This document shows, in pieces, positions 1 to 6,705 of a DNA stretch of 10,966 bases. Made by a program: the position numbers and the translations under genes. Source of the stretch: Prochlorothrix sp035285005 (GTDB lineage Bacteria; Cyanobacteriota; Cyanobacteriia; Prochlorotrichales; Prochlorotrichaceae); NCBI GenBank assembly GCA_035285005.1, contig JAYKIB010000268.1, forward strand, positions 1 to 10,966, in the 5' to 3' direction. Position 1 is the stretch's first letter, and every line of letters begins with the position of its first letter. The notes beneath the pieces are model-generated. The model saw nothing but the letters and a program-made list of their open reading frames with translations, ran no database searches and was not told the DNA's origin.

Positions 1-220
1 TGAAGCCTATCAAGCCAGTGGTGGATCGGCGAATACCTCAGTAGACCAATGATCTGGCTATTTTCTCCCACTGGCCTATGCAGTGCCTCCCATTTGGCTA
101 TTTCGTCGAAAGTGGGATGCTCCCGAAGCGGTGAGTCAAATACCATTGTATTACACAACTATTCGAGGGAGGAACTATGTGTTAATGTTTACAGTTTTCC
201 TAGAAATTTTACAATCTTCC
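1..220. other. Left-edge intergenic stretch, no gene recognised
   Basis: No convincing gene starts or ends here. Two plus-strand frames are open from the window edge and close after 16 codons (stop at 50-52) and 13 codons (stop at 42-44). Either could be the tail of a gene outside the window, but so short a stretch cannot be assigned. The 75-codon frame starting at 49 runs through the mobile element at 225-323 and has no protein-like features. The string TCCTAGAAAT at 198-207 recurs at 321-330, just beyond element A, and TCCTAGA also occurs at 218-224, so this short motif is locally repeated around the insertion. Confidence 0.5.
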
Positions 221-224
221 TAGA

Positions 225-323
225 GGGCACCTCGATAATTGGGTTGGGCGGCGAAGTCGCCCAACCCAAACCCTGATTCTTGCGTGGGCTGTCTCTCAAA
301 AATTTGGATTAATCGAGGTGTCC
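225..323 (+). mobile_element. MITE-like element, copy A (99 bp)
   Basis: A short non-coding element bounded by inverted ends: GGGCACCTCGA at 225-235 and TCGAGGTGTCC at 313-323. It is flanked on both sides by the 4-bp direct repeat TAGA (221-224 and 324-327), the expected scar of a transposase-mediated insertion. Just inside the left end is a 12-bp perfect hairpin (239-250 with 258-269, 7-nt loop), followed by the family core CCCTGATTCTTGCGTGG. It has no coding capacity, so mobilisation would need a transposase in trans; none is in this window. It is most like copy D (10098-10197), sharing TTCTTGCGTGG and CTGTCTC, and less like B and C. The parent insertion sequence cannot be named from the sequence. 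Structure and target duplication are seen directly; mobility is inferred. Confidence 0.88.
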
Positions 324-333
324 TAGAAATATA

Positions 334-361
334 GGGCATCGCGAAAAATTCACATTTTCCT
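334..361 (-). mobile_element. Truncated MITE-like fragment E
   Basis: GGGCATCGCGAAAAATTCAC and the following ATTTTC match the left edge of copy C as it lies on the plus strand (2674-2701), with only about four differences in 28 bases. Similarity fades afterwards and no hairpin or second end is found before the stop codon of the AMP-binding gene at 382. It starts only 10 bases beyond element A, so two family members sit almost end to end downstream of that gene. Most likely a decayed or deletion-truncated older copy. Confidence 0.6.
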
Positions 362-381
362 TCAGTCTTCCCTGCCAACAT

Positions 382-1926
382 TCAGGGGGATGGGGAATCG
401 CTGCGCTCCCCCCCACGCTGTACCGATGCCCCCGACTGACGGGATGAACCCGCCTGGGGGACATCAGGTGCGTCAACCCGCCGCACCAAGGCTTGGCGAT
501 CGATCTTGCCATTGGCCAAGAGGGGCAGCGCCTTGACCAGTAGCACCCGATCGGGAACCGCTCGATTCGGCAACCGATCGAAGCACTGCTGCCGCAGATC
601 GATCGCCGTCCCCCCATAGCCGGCGGATACAACACAGTAGGCCGTTAGATTTTTACCACGCTGGCTTTCTCCCTTGGAGACCACCACCGCCGCCTCTACG
701 CCCACCAGGGACTCCAACACCCGCTCCACATCCGCAAAGAACACCAGGAGACCGTCCCGGTTAACGCTATGGTCACAGCGTCCCAGCACCTCCACGCCAC
801 CATCGGGCCAGAGTCGGCCCAGGTCCTTGGTCCGAAACCATCCCGCCGCATCCCACTGGCCCAAATCCAGGGGTTGCCCCTGCCAATCTAAGTAGCCCTC
901 AAAGCCCGCCTCTCGCCGACACCACAGTTCGCCCAGTCCCTTAGCCCGGTCCTCTGCCGTTAAGGTCTCCGTCTCCTTCAGACAGAAGGTTACATCCGGC
1001 ATCGGCTGGCCCACGGTCTGGGACCGAGTCTCAGGGGGCTCCGCCGGACTGGAGGCACTGAGGGCCCCCATTTCCGTGCTGCCGTAGAGCTTAATCAGAC
1101 AGCCAAAGCGGGCCTCGTAGGGGGTAAAGGTGTCTTCCCGGACCCGATCGCCCGCCGCCACAGTGATGCGGTAGGGTCGATCGCTGCGCCGGCCTTTCAG
1201 GAGAGTTTCACAGAAAATCGGCGTTAGAAACGCAACATTAGGGTTAAATTTCTGCTCCCGCTGAAGGTAGCGCAATAGATTCGCTCCCTGCTGTAGATCA
1301 ATAGAGGCTCCCGCCCGAATACCGGGCAGAAACCCAGCTCCTAGCCCATACATATGAAATAGCGGCACCGGCAGTGCAATCCGATCGGCCGCCGTCAACT
1401 GCAAACGGTCCACACAGGCTTGGACATTGGCTGCCAGCCGTGCCTGACTGTGCATCACCACCTTCGGGGTCCCCGTACTGCCGGATGTGCGCAAATAGAG
1501 CTTACGATCGGCCCGATCGCCCAGGTCGAGACCAGCCTGGGCCACTGGATTGGCCTGCAAGTTCACGTACCGGTCCACTCGAACCAGATCCGCCGATGCC
1601 ACAACTTGCGATCGGTCGGGCACCAGCAAGTAAGGACAAAAGCCCGGTAATAGCGTCTGGAGATCCACGGCATTTTCCAGACCCGCACGCTGGCCCTGGG
1701 GCATGGGGAGAAAACTATAGCCATGGTGCAATAACCCGAGGATGACCACAGCACTGGCAACGCTGTTATCACACTCAACAATGATGGGGTCTTGGCGGCG
1801 CACGCCTTGCTGGGTCAAGTAGGCGTGCAGGGCCTCAAAAATGGAGCCTAGCTCAGCATAGGCACAGGTCAGGGTGCCATCAGTCAGGGTGCTGCTGGGG
1901 GTAGAGGCTAACCCAAAAAGGTCCAT
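382..1926 (-). CDS. AMP-binding adenylate-forming enzyme (ANL superfamily), substrate unknown
   Basis: A 514-residue class I adenylate-forming enzyme, which would activate a carboxylic acid as acyl-AMP before transfer to CoA or a carrier-protein thiol. Visible core motifs, in order: the phosphate-binding loop RTSGSTGTPK at 146-155, LPVPLFHMYG at 185-194, YGSTEMG at 281-287, TKDLGR at 366-371 (usual TGD with Lys for Gly), hinge GRCDHSVNRDG at 382-392, and NGKIDRQAL at 472-480, whose Lys474 is the expected adenylation lysine. About 34 residues of Gly/Ser/Arg-rich tail follow, encoded partly by a run of seven Gs (C408-414 on plus), so the true C-terminus may be sensitive to slippage. The ATG at 1926 has AAGG six bases upstream. 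No carrier protein, thioesterase or menaquinone gene is adjacent, so 4-coumarate-, MenE-, fatty-acyl- or NRPS-type activity cannot be chosen. There is no signal peptide; cytosolic. The fold is confident, the substrate is not. Confidence 0.9.
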   Translation of the reverse strand: MDLFGLASTPSSTLTDGTLTCAYAELGSIFEALHAYLTQQGVRRQDPIIVECDNSVASAVVILGLLHHGYSFLPMPQGQRAGLENAVDLQTLLPGFCPYLLVPDRSQVVASADLVRVDRYVNLQANPVAQAGLDLGDRADRKLYLRTSGSTGTPKVVMHSQARLAANVQACVDRLQLTAADRIALPVPLFHMYGLGAGFLPGIRAGASIDLQQGANLLRYLQREQKFNPNVAFLTPIFCETLLKGRRSDRPYRITVAAGDRVREDTFTPYEARFGCLIKLYGSTEMGALSASSPAEPPETRSQTVGQPMPDVTFCLKETETLTAEDRAKGLGELWCRREAGFEGYLDWQGQPLDLGQWDAAGWFRTKDLGRLWPDGGVEVLGRCDHSVNRDGLLVFFADVERVLESLVGVEAAVVVSKGESQRGKNLTAYCVVSAGYGGTAIDLRQQCFDRLPNRAVPDRVLLVKALPLLANGKIDRQALVRRVDAPDVPQAGSSRQSGASVQRGGERSDSPSP

Positions 1927-1930
1927 GGCT

Positions 1931-1937
1931 CACCTTA
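1931..1937 (-). promoter_or_regulatory. Ribosome binding site of the AMP-binding gene
   Basis: On the minus strand TAAGGTG precedes the ATG at 1926, with six bases between AAGG and the ATG. This supports that start over internal alternatives. Confidence 0.6.
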
Positions 1938-2010
1938 GCTTGATCATGGGCAGACAGCTGAGGTGTTAAGGCAACGGGTCGGTTCAGAAGGACATGGCAA
2001 GAGCAGGGCT

Positions 2011-2033
2011 CCCCCGCTGCGCGAGGGGGTTTC
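2011..2033 (+). terminator. GC-rich hairpin followed by TTTCT
   Basis: CCCCCGC (2011-2017), loop TGC, GC, a two-base bulge, GGGGG (2025-2029), then TTTCT. It resembles a factor-independent terminator reading on the plus strand, but no plus-strand gene ends nearby. It could instead be a relic repeat hairpin or lie in the 5' region of the minus-strand AMP-binding gene, whose ATG is about 85 bases away. The bulge and short T-run make this weak. Confidence 0.3.
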
Positions 2034-2076
2034 TCCCCAGACTCGTCCTACACAACTGGACAATTGCTATACATTA

Positions 2077-2174
2077 GGGCACCTCGATGAACTGGGTTGC
2101 GCGGCAAAGCCGCGCAACCCAACCCTGATTCTGCCGTGGGTACTGCGGTAAAATCTATATTAATCGAGGTGTCC
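2077..2174 (+). mobile_element. MITE-like element, copy B (98 bp)
   Basis: Ends are GGGCACCTCGA (2077-2087) and TCGAGGTGTCC (2164-2174), flanked by the direct repeat ATTA at 2073-2076 and 2175-2178. It contains a perfect 13-bp hairpin (2093-2105 with 2109-2121, loop AAA) and the family core CCCTGATTCTGCCGTGGG. Compared with A, the stem carries a G-to-C change in the left arm matched by C-to-G in the right arm, so pairing is kept. It lies in the 5' region of the AMP-binding gene, about 150 bp from its start, and could affect that gene's upstream transcription; this is inference. Confidence 0.9.
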
Positions 2175-2178
2175 ATTA

Positions 2179-2584
2179 GAAAATCTAAGGGAGTCAGTCC
2201 CTAGAATTTCAACCTCAGCATTGCTAAACAAAACATTTAGCCTGAAATCTTGATAGCTTTATACCGTAACTTGACCTGATAAGTCCAGATACAAACTCAA
2301 CAGCAGATAGGTATAAGCGCAGTTCGTTACGCCTCAGACTGCATATTTATGCCAGAGGGCAGTGAGGTCTTGACTGACAGTATCAACGTGTTTCTACCTA
2401 AGCTGGTACCAAAATGTCTCGACAGCCGGTAACAACAGGATAGGTTTTACGCGTCTGTGCAGGCCCCTTTCATGCCTGATCAGATGAATCAGTTTAGCCA
2501 GTTAACTCAAGTTGTGCGGCAGAGGAATGCAACCGATTTAGCGCCCGCAGCGGTCTGGAAAAAACGGACTTCTCCGGGAGAAAA
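2179..2584. other. Gene-free stretch between elements B and F
   Basis: About 400 bases with no open frame of note on either strand and no tRNA- or CRISPR-like pattern. The only structure seen is a small hairpin, TTCTC-CGG-GAGAA, at 2570-2582. It may be decayed sequence or the distal upstream region of the AMP-binding gene. No function can be assigned. Confidence 0.5.
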
Positions 2585-2783
2585 GGGGTGACAAGCGGTA
2601 AAGCTACTCGTCACCCCCTGATTCCTGTGAGGGACGCTCGACCAAAACACTGACGACAACGGGAATGTTTTCAGGGCACCTCGAAAAATTCAAATTTTCA
2701 GCGCGGTGCCCACGGCAGAATCAAGGTTGGGTTGCGCGGCAAAGCCGCGCAACCCAATTAATCGAGGTGCCCTTCAGGTGCCC
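2585..2783 (+). mobile_element. Older MITE relic F, interrupted by copy C
   Basis: A hairpin GGGGTGAC (2585-2592) / GTCACCCC (2610-2617) enclosing AAGCGGTAAAGC, then CCTGATTCCTGTGAGGG, has the same order as the family core (stem, GCGGCAAAGC-like loop, stem, CCTGATTC, TGCGTGGG). Beyond copy C and its duplicated TTCA, the sequence resumes as AGGTGCCCTAGA (2776-2787), which looks like a right terminal repeat plus the TAGA flank seen at copy A. With copy C removed, the distance from hairpin to right end is about 96 bp, against 85 bp in A. No convincing left terminal repeat is visible. Homology is inferred from this layout and needs an alignment. Confidence 0.5.
2674..2772 (-). mobile_element. MITE-like element, copy C (99 bp)
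   Basis: Inverted relative to A, B and D. Ends on the plus strand are GGGCACCTCGA (2674-2684) and TCGAGGTGCCC (2762-2772), an 11-bp perfect inverted repeat and the best-preserved pair in the window. It is flanked by TTCA at 2670-2673 and 2773-2776. The internal stem is a perfect 14-bp hairpin (2727-2740 with 2744-2757, loop AAA). It is closest to copy B (shared TTGCGCGGC stem and CTGCCGTGGG core). The perfect ends and duplication suggest it is the youngest insertion here. It lies ten bases beyond the porin stop codon and could act as a terminator hairpin for that gene (inference). Confidence 0.9.
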
Positions 2784-4912
2784 TAGAAAACAAACAGGGT
2801 GTTGAGGGTTGGGATCCAGAGGGTATCGTTGTTGTCGTTGTGACCAGGGTTCGTCACAAAGTAGAGGCCGGGCTGCAGATAAACCCGATTATTAATGCGA
2901 TGGCGATAGGTCATCTCAAAATGGAGTGAGGTCCCCGTATCTTCACCCGCTGCATAATCGTTATTGATCACCTTGGGTGGCATCCCGATCAGCAGACCCA
3001 GTTGGTTCCCCCGACGACCCAAATCCTGGACCTTCATCCCAGCGGCCCAATACATAATTTGGGCATCATCTCCCGTAGAAGCCCCACCTGCAAATTCAGC
3101 AGAATCCACCGCATTGGCAAGGCTATAGCCAAACCATCCCCCCACGGTCACTTTCTTCGCGGCTTGGTATCGCACGGTCAGACCAAAGTCATTCACATTC
3201 GCGCCAACCCGATTGACACCCGTCCCGTCTTCAAAGTTCCGACTGCCCTCGGGGAAGAGGAAACCAAAGGGGAAGCTGGCGTTGGTGCTACCGGTCCCGG
3301 CCCAAATGGGGCGACCGTCAGAGTTGTGGCGACCATAGGTGAGACCAATCCCCAACTTTGGCGTGGGGGTTAAGGTGACCTGGGTAAGGGCACCAAAGCG
3401 GCCATCAAACAGTCCATTTGGCCGATCTAAATCCGGGTTCTTTGCCAGGTAAGATGCCCCCCAAGACACCAGATCATTGAACTGGTAGAAGACCACGGCG
3501 CCCCCCCCTACACTGTTGCGGTAGATGGGACTACGAACCCCATACAGGGATGCGGAGGGAATGATCGAGAGGTCCGGAATTAGCGAGTTAGAGGTAATCC
3601 CATGGGTCCCAACCCGCAGTAGTCCCTTTTGGGCAAAGCGCATCTGGTAGAACAGGGAAGACAGTTCAAAGTCAGCCACACCGCTGGGGGGGGCACCCCC
3701 ACCTGTAATGTGACGATAGGCAGCATCGGACTCCGGCACCACGTTCAGCAGGGACATCCCAGTCCCCGTGACCTCCGAACTCCGAATAAAACTCATGTTA
3801 GAAGCCCGCATTTCAGCCCGTAGCAGATCAGAGCCGGTAAAGCGGGTGTCAAAGTCCAAAATGGCGGTGGCATTGTAGACGGGATTGGCTTCGTTCCCGT
3901 TATTACCGTAGGCCGCAGACAGCAAGAAGCTGCCAATCCCAAACAGTTTTGTTTTTTCGGAGAACCGGTTTTCCTCTAGGGTGACGATGCGCTCTTCCAC
4001 GGCATCAATACGCCCGGTGAGGGTCGCCAATTCCGCTGCGAACTCTTCCTGCAGACGCTGGATCGCCGCCAGATCATCCCGATTGGGTAGATTGGCAGTC
4101 TCTGCTTCAATCATGTCGTTGAGCTGGGCCAGACAGGGCTCTACGTAGGCCGCAAACTCATAGCGCGTTAAGGCTGCTTTACTGGCAAAGGGATCGGAGG
4201 TGTCGAAGCACTCATAGCGATCGCCCAGCTGTTTGACGGCTTGGGCCGCCCAGTGATCGGCCTCGATATTGCGGAGTTGCTCCACCGGTACCACAGGGGC
4301 ATTGGGATCCACCGCCAGGACTTCCCCAAGGTCAAAGGTGGGCAGAATCAGACCCCGATAAGGCTGAGACTCTTCCAACTGGTCTAGGGCAGCCGCCGAT
4401 CGATCGATCGAAGTCTCCAGACTATCCGTGACCTGAGCATCCGTGACTCGCCCCTCCAGTGGCATCCCCGGGGCAACCGTAGCGTCTCCGGCCACGGGAG
4501 CCAGGTCTAGGGCTACGGGCTGGGCCCCCTCACCTCGGGGCATATCGGCCTGGGCGAGGGTCACAGGCGCTAGGCTCACAGTCGGAAGATCCACCTCTGG
4601 CACGAGCACGGGCACCCCGGCACCAGACACGGCCATCGTCTCACCCGTAGGAGCAGGAACGACATTAAGCGTAAAGTCTGCCGCCACAGCAGGGCCGGGA
4701 CTGGCGGGATCTAAAGCCAGAAGGTTGGGGAACTTTTCGCCAACGCTGAGGTCTAGCTCAAGAGGCCGCTGATCAGCGACAACCTGACTCAGAGCCTGGG
4801 TTTGGCTCTTGTCTTGCGTCTGATTTTGGGCAACTGCGGGGGTTGCTTGGACCGCTTGCAATCCTAATACCAAAGCCGTTAGGGGATAAGCCCACTTGCG
4901 GGGGGTAGCCAT
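2783..4912 (-). CDS. SLH-domain outer-membrane porin (cyanobacterial Som/iron uptake porin family)
   Basis: A 709-residue outer-membrane channel of the OprB-like cyanobacterial porin family; members pass small solutes and some are linked to iron uptake. Residues 1-29 form a signal peptide (basic start, hydrophobic core, cleavage near AVAQ). An S-layer homology domain at about 213-262 (HWAAQAVKQLGDRYECF, then ALTRYEFAAYVEPCL) would bind periplasmic cell-wall polymer. A predicted coiled coil follows at about 279-316, then a beta-barrel domain from about 318 to the C-terminus LNTLFVF, ending in aromatic Phe as outer-membrane proteins usually do. Oddities: about 180 acidic, Pro/Ala/Val-rich residues separate the signal peptide from SLH, longer than I expect for the family; the SLH lacks the usual GYPDGTFR-type loop; and two 8-base homopolymers interrupt the barrel coding region. 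The strong RBS supports the ATG at 4912. The stop TAG overlaps element relic F. Family confident; substrate unknown. Confidence 0.93.
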   Translation of the reverse strand: MATPRKWAYPLTALVLGLQAVQATPAVAQNQTQDKSQTQALSQVVADQRPLELDLSVGEKFPNLLALDPASPGPAVAADFTLNVVPAPTGETMAVSGAGVPVLVPEVDLPTVSLAPVTLAQADMPRGEGAQPVALDLAPVAGDATVAPGMPLEGRVTDAQVTDSLETSIDRSAAALDQLEESQPYRGLILPTFDLGEVLAVDPNAPVVPVEQLRNIEADHWAAQAVKQLGDRYECFDTSDPFASKAALTRYEFAAYVEPCLAQLNDMIEAETANLPNRDDLAAIQRLQEEFAAELATLTGRIDAVEERIVTLEENRFSEKTKLFGIGSFLLSAAYGNNGNEANPVYNATAILDFDTRFTGSDLLRAEMRASNMSFIRSSEVTGTGMSLLNVVPESDAAYRHITGGGAPPSGVADFELSSLFYQMRFAQKGLLRVGTHGITSNSLIPDLSIIPSASLYGVRSPIYRNSVGGGAVVFYQFNDLVSWGASYLAKNPDLDRPNGLFDGRFGALTQVTLTPTPKLGIGLTYGRHNSDGRPIWAGTGSTNASFPFGFLFPEGSRNFEDGTGVNRVGANVNDFGLTVRYQAAKKVTVGGWFGYSLANAVDSAEFAGGASTGDDAQIMYWAAGMKVQDLGRRGNQLGLLIGMPPKVINNDYAAGEDTGTSLHFEMTYRHRINNRVYLQPGLYFVTNPGHNDNNDTLWIPTLNTLFVF
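3501..3508. repeat. Homopolymer C8 inside the porin gene
   Basis: Eight consecutive C on plus (G8 on the coding strand), encoding part of SVGGGAV in the barrel. With G8 at 3686-3693 it makes two slippage-prone tracts in one surface-exposed protein gene. The reading frame is intact here. Confidence 0.8.
3686..3693. repeat. Homopolymer G8 inside the porin gene
   Basis: Eight consecutive G on plus (C8 on the coding strand), encoding part of GGGAPPSGV, probably a loop between barrel strands. An indel here would truncate or extend the protein. It could equally be a place where sequencing makes errors. Confidence 0.8.
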
Positions 4913-4916
4913 GGTT

Positions 4917-4927
4917 CCTCACTCCTC
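4917..4927 (-). promoter_or_regulatory. Double Shine-Dalgarno of the porin gene
   Basis: On the minus strand GAGGAGTGAGGAACC precedes the ATG at 4912, giving two purine-rich ribosome-binding candidates (GAGGAG about nine bases, GAGG about four bases upstream). It fixes the start and suggests high translation, as expected for an abundant porin. Confidence 0.7.
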
Positions 4928-5241
4928 AAACAACAATAAAAATTAAGGCAACACACACCGGTAGAAGTCGAAGCTGGTCCCAGTTCGCCGTTTGCACGCA
5001 AGTCAAGTCCAAGAATGGACACGATCGGGATGCGTGATTAACTGATTCGGGGTTCAATCACGATGGGGCTCGGGTCGAGTCGATCGGACGAATGGGATAG
5101 TTCAACTGCGAATGGGATAGTTCAACTACGATCGCTGGGTTAACGTACCTGGGCTCGCGTCAAGCGATCGACTCCCAGGACACGATCGCCCCCGCCAGAT
5201 CATAACCTTTTCGTTTCTGGGGGGCTCAGGGGCAGGCAACG
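4928..5241. other. Upstream region of the porin gene, no gene
   Basis: No coding potential was recognised. It presumably holds the porin promoter and 5' leader on the minus strand, but I cannot point to reliable -35/-10 boxes. It contains several CGATCG sites, an imperfect hairpin CGTGATT (5033-5039) / AATCACG (5056-5062) and the 20-bp tandem repeat at 5091-5130. Confidence 0.5.
5091..5130. repeat. 20-bp tandem duplication in the porin upstream region
   Basis: AATGGGATAGTTCAACTGCG is directly followed by AATGGGATAGTTCAACTACG, two 20-bp units differing at one base. A unit of about two helical turns would put duplicated protein-binding sites on the same DNA face. That is a possibility only, since no known operator is recognised. 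Confidence 0.85.
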
Positions 5242-5299
5242 CCGCCCATCCAGGCAGGGAATGGGCGGATTAACCGCCCATCCCAGATCTCGAGGTGTT
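5242..5299 (-). mobile_element. One-ended MITE relic G at the pstS stop codon
   Basis: Read on the minus strand from the pstS stop: TCTA, then GAACACCTCGA (terminal-repeat-like, 5299-5289), four bases, then a hairpin ATGGGCGG-TTAAT-CCGCCCAT (5281-5261). This is the family's order of end then stem-loop. A second copy of the arm, CCGCCCAT at 5242-5249, can also pair with 5261-5268, giving two mutually exclusive hairpins. No opposite end is found. The stem probably ends pstS transcripts, although no clear T-run follows it. Assignment to the family rests on layout and the terminal motif. Confidence 0.5.
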
Positions 5300-6325
5300 C
5301 TAGAGGTTTTGATTCACCGCTTGAAGCGCACGCTGGACCACCTCAGGTGCAATTGGGGCAAACCCTTTAGACGCATTCACATCCTGACCCTCGGTTAAAA
5401 TCCACGAGGCCACCTGCTTGAGGCCACTCGCAATACTAGGGTCGGCTTGGTCCTTGTACATCACCATCCAGTTCAAGCCCACGATCGGGTAACCGGCTTC
5501 CGGATTCACCAAGCCACTGGTTAAGAAGTCCTCGTCGTATTGCGCCTGAGCCGCGGCCATCTCGATCGTCTCCAGCGTGGGACGCACAAAGTCGCCTTGG
5601 CGGTTCTCAATCCGGGCTGTTTCTAAGTTCTTTTCCAGGGCATATCCCAATTGGACATAGCCAATGGATCCCTCAGTTGTCGCTACGGCAGCCGCAACCC
5701 CCGTATCCAAATTTCGGGCAGCATAGGGGTTAAAGCCAATATCACGCCACCAGCGGGGACCGGGACGCACTTCCACTTCACCGTCGGTCACCTCATTAAG
5801 GAACTGGCTAATCACATAATTGGCCCCGGCAAAGTCATCCCGCACCACAACGCGGATATCCGACTCCGGTAAGCGGGGGCTAACCTGCTGCCAATTGTTA
5901 ACCTTACCGGTGAAGATATCGGCAAGGACATCCTGGGAAATGGGAATATCTGTGGCAGCGCCCCGAACGTTGTAAATAATGGCCAATCCACCAATGCCCG
6001 TGGGTACCATCTGCAGGCCATCTTGATCGGTTTCCAAGACATCAAAGACGATCGGTCCTGGAGGGGCCTCAGTGCTAGTAAAGCTGAAGGTTTTCGCCCC
6101 TAACTGCCGAAATGCAGGCCCAGATCCCACGGTGAGATATCGGATATCGGTGCCCGTATCTGCAGCCAGACTCGGAGCATAGGCATCGTAGAGAGACTCC
6201 GAGAACGAGGAGCCGCCTCCGAGCAGGGATGTGGCACCATTCGCCCCCAGGGCAATGAGTGAAAAGGCGACGGTAAACGCAAGCACAAACCAGCTTCGCC
6301 ACCGTGCGATCGTGGAAAAAATCAT
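5300..6325 (-). CDS. PstS-like periplasmic phosphate-binding protein
   Basis: A 341-residue substrate-binding protein of the PstS/SphX type, the periplasmic receptor that hands phosphate to a PstCAB ABC importer. Start chosen at the ATG at 6325: it begins a typical signal peptide (MIFSTIARWRSWFVLAF..., ending near ALGANGA), while the frame can be extended to 6487 only with 54 residues lacking family or export character. Family landmarks: GGGSSF 36-41, SGPAFRQL 68-75, TSTEAP 83-88, VRDDFAGAN 161-169, GSIGYVQLGYA 219-229. Compared with the E. coli PstS pocket (GASDAP; RxDGSGT) the binding Asp is Glu (E86) and the Ser and Thr of SGT are both Ala (A166, A168), so ligand contacts differ. No pstC, pstA, pstB or phoU is present, and no clear Pho-box repeat lies upstream. 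RBS is weak. The stop TAG coincides with relic G. Fold confident; phosphate as ligand less so. Confidence 0.85.
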   Translation of the reverse strand: MIFSTIARWRSWFVLAFTVAFSLIALGANGATSLLGGGSSFSESLYDAYAPSLAADTGTDIRYLTVGSGPAFRQLGAKTFSFTSTEAPPGPIVFDVLETDQDGLQMVPTGIGGLAIIYNVRGAATDIPISQDVLADIFTGKVNNWQQVSPRLPESDIRVVVRDDFAGANYVISQFLNEVTDGEVEVRPGPRWWRDIGFNPYAARNLDTGVAAAVATTEGSIGYVQLGYALEKNLETARIENRQGDFVRPTLETIEMAAAQAQYDEDFLTSGLVNPEAGYPIVGLNWMVMYKDQADPSIASGLKQVASWILTEGQDVNASKGFAPIAPEVVQRALQAVNQNL

Positions 6326-6705
6326 AGTTGAGCCACTACATGAACTGTTCAACTGTATCCTATGGCGCACATCGCCAAATGTGCCTTTTGAGACGGCTTG
6401 GATCCCAAGATTGGTCCCCAGAGAGTCCCAGTGTTTCCCGTAAAACACTTCAACTATACCGATCCTATCGAGAAAATTGAAGGCCATAATCGCCGGTTCA
6501 TAGTCTCCTAGGAGCCTAAATGGGCCTTGGTTCCGACCTAGCCTTCCCCACCACCTCGTTACATTTCGTCATGATTTTGTCGCATTGGACTACCCTCACT
6601 AGCGTTGAGAGTCCCCTGGGGCCGCATCCGTCTAGCAATCGCCCAGTTGCCATAGGTCACCTGAAGCAATCCAGCCTTTCCTCCGGCAAGCCACCCAATA
6701 CATCT
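6326..6705. other. 5' region between divergent pstS and the NodB/NAGPA gene
   Basis: These genes diverge, so 615 bp (6326-6940) must hold both promoters. The pstS side has the leader ORF noted separately, and nothing that I can call as a promoter with confidence. An 83-codon plus frame at 6520-6771 has no recognisable protein character and no ribosome site, so it is not called. Confidence 0.5.
6454..6501 (-). CDS. Possible 15-residue leader ORF upstream of pstS
   Basis: On the minus strand an ATG at 6501 opens MNRRLWPSIFSIGSV and stops with TAG at 6454. AGGAG lies five bases upstream within the palindrome CTCCTAGGAG (6505-6514), a better ribosome site than that of pstS itself. It overlaps, in another frame, the long N-terminal extension of the pstS frame. 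It could be a translated leader peptide or a chance ORF. Length and lack of homologs I can recognise keep this low. Confidence 0.22.
   Translation of the reverse strand: MNRRLWPSIFSIGSV

Noticed and set aside
309..635. 108-codon minus-strand open frame
   Set aside because: It overlaps the 3' part of the AMP-binding gene in another frame, runs through element A's end and fragment E, and has no domain-like sequence.
6326..6480. Pho box upstream of pstS
   Set aside because: No repeated CTTAACC-like octamers with 3-bp spacing were found on the minus strand.
6326..6487. 54-residue N-terminal extension of the PstS-like protein
   Set aside because: It would place the signal peptide internally at residue 55 and has no family resemblance.
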